A stretch of DNA of 64,000 nucleotides. Origin: Burkholderia sp. D-99 (GTDB lineage: Bacteria; Pseudomonadota; Gammaproteobacteria; Burkholderiales; Burkholderiaceae). Position numbers and translations under genes: made by a program. Position 1 is the stretch's first letter. Every line of letters starts with the position of its first letter. Under the pieces are notes generated by a model. It saw only the letters and a program-made list of their open reading frames with translations. It was not told the origin of the DNA and made no database searches. The DNA lies in the NCBI RefSeq assembly GCF_011605345.1, contig NZ_JAAOXM010000011.1, positions 213,113 to 277,112 on the forward strand, written 5' to 3'. This document shows positions 61,667-64,000 of this stretch, piece by piece.

Positions 61667-62169
61667 TGACCACGACGATCCCGCTCGCGCCGCCGCTCGA
61701 CCACACGTGGATCGCCGCGCACATTCCGCACGACGGCGCGATGTGCCTGCTCGATACGGTCGATGCGTGGGATGCCGCCCGCATCCGCTGCACCGCGACG
61801 AGCCACCGCGATCCGCACAACCCGCTGCGCTCGCACGGTCGGCTCGCATCCGTCTGCGGAATCGAATACGCGGCGCAGGCGATGGCCGTGCACGGCGCGC
61901 TGCTCGGTGCGCAGGAAGCGCGTCCGCGCGTCGGTTATCTGGCGAGCGTGCGCAACGTCGACGCGTTCGTCGACCGGCTCGACACGTTCGCGCAGCCGCT
62001 CGTCGTCGAGGCGGAACGCGTGAGCGGCGACGCCCGCTCGGTGCTGTACGGCTTCGCGCTGCGCTGCGGCGAGCGCGTGCTGCTGTCCGGCCGCGCCGCG
62101 GTGATGCTCGACGCATCGGCACCCGGCACGTTTCGGCCGGCACCCGCCGGCCATGCGAATCCTCGATGA
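61666..62169 (+). CDS. 3-hydroxyacyl-ACP dehydratase-like hotdog protein (ApeP-like)
   Basis: A 167-residue hotdog protein. The start IPHDGAMCLLDTVDAWD (about residues 21-37) corresponds to the FabZ/FabA-type loop with the active histidine (HDG). The helix region is SVCGIEYAAQAMAVHGALL (about 64-82), in which the glutamate matches the second catalytic residue. It should dehydrate 3-hydroxyacyl-ACP so that conjugated double bonds form. With the hotdog domain of the ligase fusion there are two dehydratases in the cluster. The start overlaps the previous stop by one base (TGATG). Confidence 0.85.
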   Translation: MTTTIPLAPPLDHTWIAAHIPHDGAMCLLDTVDAWDAARIRCTATSHRDPHNPLRSHGRLASVCGIEYAAQAMAVHGALLGAQEARPRVGYLASVRNVDAFVDRLDTFAQPLVVEAERVSGDARSVLYGFALRCGERVLLSGRAAVMLDASAPGTFRPAPAGHANPR

Positions 62170-62200
62170 CGAGGCTTACCCAACGGAAGGAAACCAGGTC

Positions 62201-62500
62201 GTGAAAGTTCGTCAGTTCATTGGCACCGCGCTCGTTCTGGCGCTGATCAGCCCGATCGCGCACGCAGACATGTCGGAAGTGAAGCAGGACATCAAGCGCG
62301 ATTCGAAGGAAGCCGCGCACAAGACCGGCGAGGCGGCCCGCAGCTTCGGCCACGCGACCGCAAGCGCCGCGAAGGCGGTCGGGCACGGGGTCGCACACGT
62401 GTCGCGCGAAGGCTGGGACGCCACCAAGCGCACGACGAAGCGGATCTTCCACAAGAACGACTCGGGCGAGTCGGGTGGAAAAAGCGAAAAGAGCGATTGA
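62201..62500 (+). CDS. Small exported, lysine- and alanine-rich protein
   Basis: A 99-residue protein with a clear signal peptide (MKVRQFIGTALVLALISPIAHA). The mature part is one long amphipathic helix pattern rich in K, A, H and G (SEVKQDIKRDSKEAAHKTGEAARSFGHATASAAKAVGHGV in outline) with a charged C terminus. It resembles no enzyme; the repeats of about eleven residues recall small stress-related or apolipoprotein-like helical proteins. The start is a GTG at 62201 with GGAAGG eight bases upstream. It is 31 bases downstream of the dehydratase gene and probably in the same transcript. Confidence 0.7.
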   Translation: MKVRQFIGTALVLALISPIAHADMSEVKQDIKRDSKEAAHKTGEAARSFGHATASAAKAVGHGVAHVSREGWDATKRTTKRIFHKNDSGESGGKSEKSD

Positions 62501-62589
62501 GCACGGGCATCGCGCGCATCGCCGGTGGCATGCGCGCGATGCGTGACCGCTCTCAACGGTGATACGTGACTGCCGCCATGTCGCCGCCG

Positions 62590-62796
62590 TCAACGCGCGC
62601 CGCGCATGCGGCGCGCCGGCCTTGCCCGCACGCGCGCGAAGCACTTGCCGTACGCGACGAGCCAGCAATCGCGATGATCGAAGTTCCGCAGCAGCCGCGC
62701 ACGGCGCCGCTCGAGCCAGTAGAGCGAGATCGCCATCGTCAGCGCGACGGCCAGTGCCGCGCCGCCGATCGCGAGTCCCATCCAGGTGTCGCTCAT
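62590..62796 (-). CDS. Small membrane protein, uncharacterised
   Basis: A 68-residue protein with one hydrophobic helix (WMGLAIGGAALAVALTMAISLYWL, about residues 5-28) and an arginine-rich C terminus (RRRARLLRNFDHRDCWLVAYGKCFARVRARPARRMRGAR in outline), so the tail should face the cytosol. No family was recognised. GGAGAAGGC precedes the ATG at 62796. It lies between the convergent end of the biosynthetic cluster and phbB, and could share a transcript with phbB, whose stop is 110 bases upstream. Confidence 0.55.
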   Translation of the reverse strand: MSDTWMGLAIGGAALAVALTMAISLYWLERRRARLLRNFDHRDCWLVAYGKCFARVRARPARRMRGAR

Positions 62797-62905
62797 GCCT
62801 TCTCCGGAATGCGGGGCCGCATTGGCACACCTGCACCGCTGCGGCACTTGGAACCAGCGAATCACGGCCCGGCACGTGCGTGCACGCCGTCCGGGCCGCC
62901 GCGCG

Positions 62906-63649
62906 TCAGTGCATGTGCTGGCCGCCGTTGATCGCGATGTTGGAGCCCGTCACGAAGCCGGCCTCCTCCGAGCACAGGTAAGCGACCAGCGCCGCGACTT
63001 CCTCGGGCTTGCCGAGCCGGCCCGCCGGAATCTGCGGGAGGATCTTCGAGTCGAGGATGTCCTGCGGGATCGCCGTGACCATCTTCGTCGCGAGGTAGCC
63101 CGGCGACACCGTGTTCACCGTCACGCCCTTGCGCGCGATCTCGAGCGCGAGCGATTTCGTGAAGCCGTGCATGCCGGCCTTCGCGGCCGCGTAGTTGGTC
63201 TGGCCGACCGAACCCTTCGAGCCGTTCACCGACGAGATGTTGACGATGCGGCCCCAGCCGCGCTCGATCATGCTTTCGCAGACCGGCTTCGTCATGTTGA
63301 ACACGGAATCGAGGTTCGTGCGGATCACCGCATCCCAGTTGACCTTGTCGAGCTTGCGCAGTGTCATGTCGCGCGTGATGCCCGCGTTGTTCACGAGAAT
63401 GTCGACCGGGCCAACATCCCGGGCGATCTTCTCGATGCATTGCTGGCACGAATCGTGATCGGCCACGTCCACCGGATACGCGTGGAACTCGCGGCCGGCC
63501 GCATGCATCTCGGTCAGCCAGCGGTCCGCGCCGGTGTTGTTCGGCGAATACGTGACGACTACCCGGTGGCCCGCGTCGTTCAACCTGATGCTGACCGCTT
63601 CGCCGAGGCCGCCCATTCCACCAGTCACAACTGCAATTCGCTTAGTCAT
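62906..63649 (-). CDS. phbB: Acetoacetyl-CoA reductase
   Basis: A 247-residue NADPH-dependent short-chain dehydrogenase. It begins MTKRIAVVTGGMGGLGEAVS, with the glycine motif, and has NNAG in DILVNNAGITRDMTLRK (about residues 84-100). The catalytic serine and YxxxK lie in NISSVNGSKGSVGQTNYAAAKAGMHG (about 139-164), and the C terminus is typical of PhaB (GSNIAINGGQHMH). It reduces acetoacetyl-CoA to (R)-3-hydroxybutyryl-CoA for polyhydroxybutyrate storage. It is downstream of phbA in the same direction; the polymerase gene phbC would lie beyond the window. Confidence 0.94.
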   Translation of the reverse strand: MTKRIAVVTGGMGGLGEAVSIRLNDAGHRVVVTYSPNNTGADRWLTEMHAAGREFHAYPVDVADHDSCQQCIEKIARDVGPVDILVNNAGITRDMTLRKLDKVNWDAVIRTNLDSVFNMTKPVCESMIERGWGRIVNISSVNGSKGSVGQTNYAAAKAGMHGFTKSLALEIARKGVTVNTVSPGYLATKMVTAIPQDILDSKILPQIPAGRLGKPEEVAALVAYLCSEEAGFVTGSNIAINGGQHMH

Positions 63650-63820
63650 CCTATAAATTACCGACAAAAAAGTAATCGATGAAGGCGGGGCGACGGCATC
63701 ACACATGCTGCCGCCCCACCGCTTCGATGCGCAGCCGCCCGCGTCGCGGACGCAGCACGCACCGGCACCTCGCGCTTGTTCTTGACTGCTTGTCGTGCGC
63801 GAAAACCGCTTCACCCACGC

Positions 63821-63840
63821 GCGGCGCCGGCCGGCGCCGC
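63821..63840. repeat. 20-base perfect palindrome between phbA and phbB
   Basis: The ten bases at 63821-63830 are the exact reverse complement of 63831-63840, with only G and C and no loop bases. It lies 27 bases past the phbA stop in the leftward direction, within a 217-base gap. Confidence 0.6.
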
Positions 63841-63866
63841 ACGCGGGACGAATCGTCAGACCCCGC

Positions 63867-64000
63867 TCAGGCGCGCTCGACCGCGAGCGCGACGCCCATC
63901 CCGCCGCCGATGCACAGCGACGCCAGCCCGCGCTTCGCGTCGCGCTTGGCCATCTCGTGCAGCAGCGTCACCAGGATCCGGCAGCCCGACGCGCCGATCG
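63867..64000 (-). CDS. phbA: Acetyl-CoA acetyltransferase (beta-ketothiolase), C-terminal part
   Basis: The last 44 residues of a thiolase lie on the minus strand at the right edge; the rest is outside the window. The segment IGASGCRILVTLLHEM is the late helix region, and SLCIGGGMGVALAVERA carries the second catalytic cysteine (CIGGGMG) at the expected distance from the C terminus. Together with phbB this is the biosynthetic thiolase that joins two acetyl-CoA for polyhydroxybutyrate. Confidence 0.92.
   Translation of the reverse strand, partial: IGASGCRILVTLLHEMAKRDAKRGLASLCIGGGMGVALAVERA

Overview
The window is a 64-kb stretch of very GC-rich DNA (roughly two thirds G+C by eye) with tightly packed genes. 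It looks like a chromosome of a beta-proteobacterium, most likely a Burkholderia species. The gene orders support this: FmdB-DUF502-aspS-nudB, a HIT/DUF971/ubiE/Tim44/ubiJ/ubiB run, a large DUF3683 flavo-FeS oxidoreductase beside ilvA and queF, and phbA-phbB. I saw no rRNA, tRNA, CRISPR array, insertion sequence or prophage gene. The window is cut at both ends inside genes: an Atm1-type ABC exporter at the left and the acetyl-CoA acetyltransferase PhbA at the right.

Left part (1-12 kb): an ABC exporter, a YciA-type thioesterase, a nitrate-reductase-associated protein divergent from fdhD, then a leftward beta-oxidation operon (acyl-CoA dehydrogenase, FadN-type hydroxyacyl-CoA dehydrogenase/hydratase, thiolase, enoyl-CoA hydratase) headed by its own TetR regulator. 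10-25 kb: leftward housekeeping genes for phospholipid synthesis (clsB), nucleotide clean-up (nudB), translation (aspS), envelope proteins and ubiquinone synthesis (ubiE, ubiJ, ubiB with a Tim44-like protein between them), then a 1341-residue flavin/Fe-S oxidoreductase. 25.7-28 kb: rightward ilvA and queF.

28-34 kb: a D-amino-acid use module. An RpiR-type regulator, an N-acyl-D-amino-acid deacylase and a RidA enamine deaminase run left; a type III PLP D-amino-acid dehydratase/deaminase runs right. Two dyads lie in the shared promoter region. Then come a DJ-1/PfpI protein, a MarR-DHA2 efflux pair with a perfect dyad at its promoter, EcsC, an HSL-type hydrolase, a CHRD protein, a class II aldolase-like protein and a lipoprotein phospholipase D. 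A compact candidate small RNA lies near 38.64-38.71 kb.

41.5-47 kb: an L-lactate utilisation locus, with a FadR/LldR-type GntR regulator divergent from lutA-lutC-lutB-lldP and an LldR-like dyad between them.

48-62.5 kb: the most distinctive part, a divergent biosynthetic cluster of the aryl polyene/xanthomonadin class. The left arm has an acyl carrier protein, a ketoreductase, a chorismatase (aryl starter supply) and a glycosyltransferase. The right arm has a membrane protein, an aryl/acyl-ACP ligase fused to a hotdog dehydratase, an LpxL-like acyltransferase, a LolA-like carrier, an MMPL exporter, a polysaccharide deacetylase, a ketosynthase, a chain-length-factor-like ketosynthase, a second dehydratase and a small exported protein. 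Most right-arm genes overlap by 1-4 bases. The likely product is an aryl polyene pigment attached to a lipid and placed in the outer membrane. The right end enters the polyhydroxybutyrate genes phbB and phbA.
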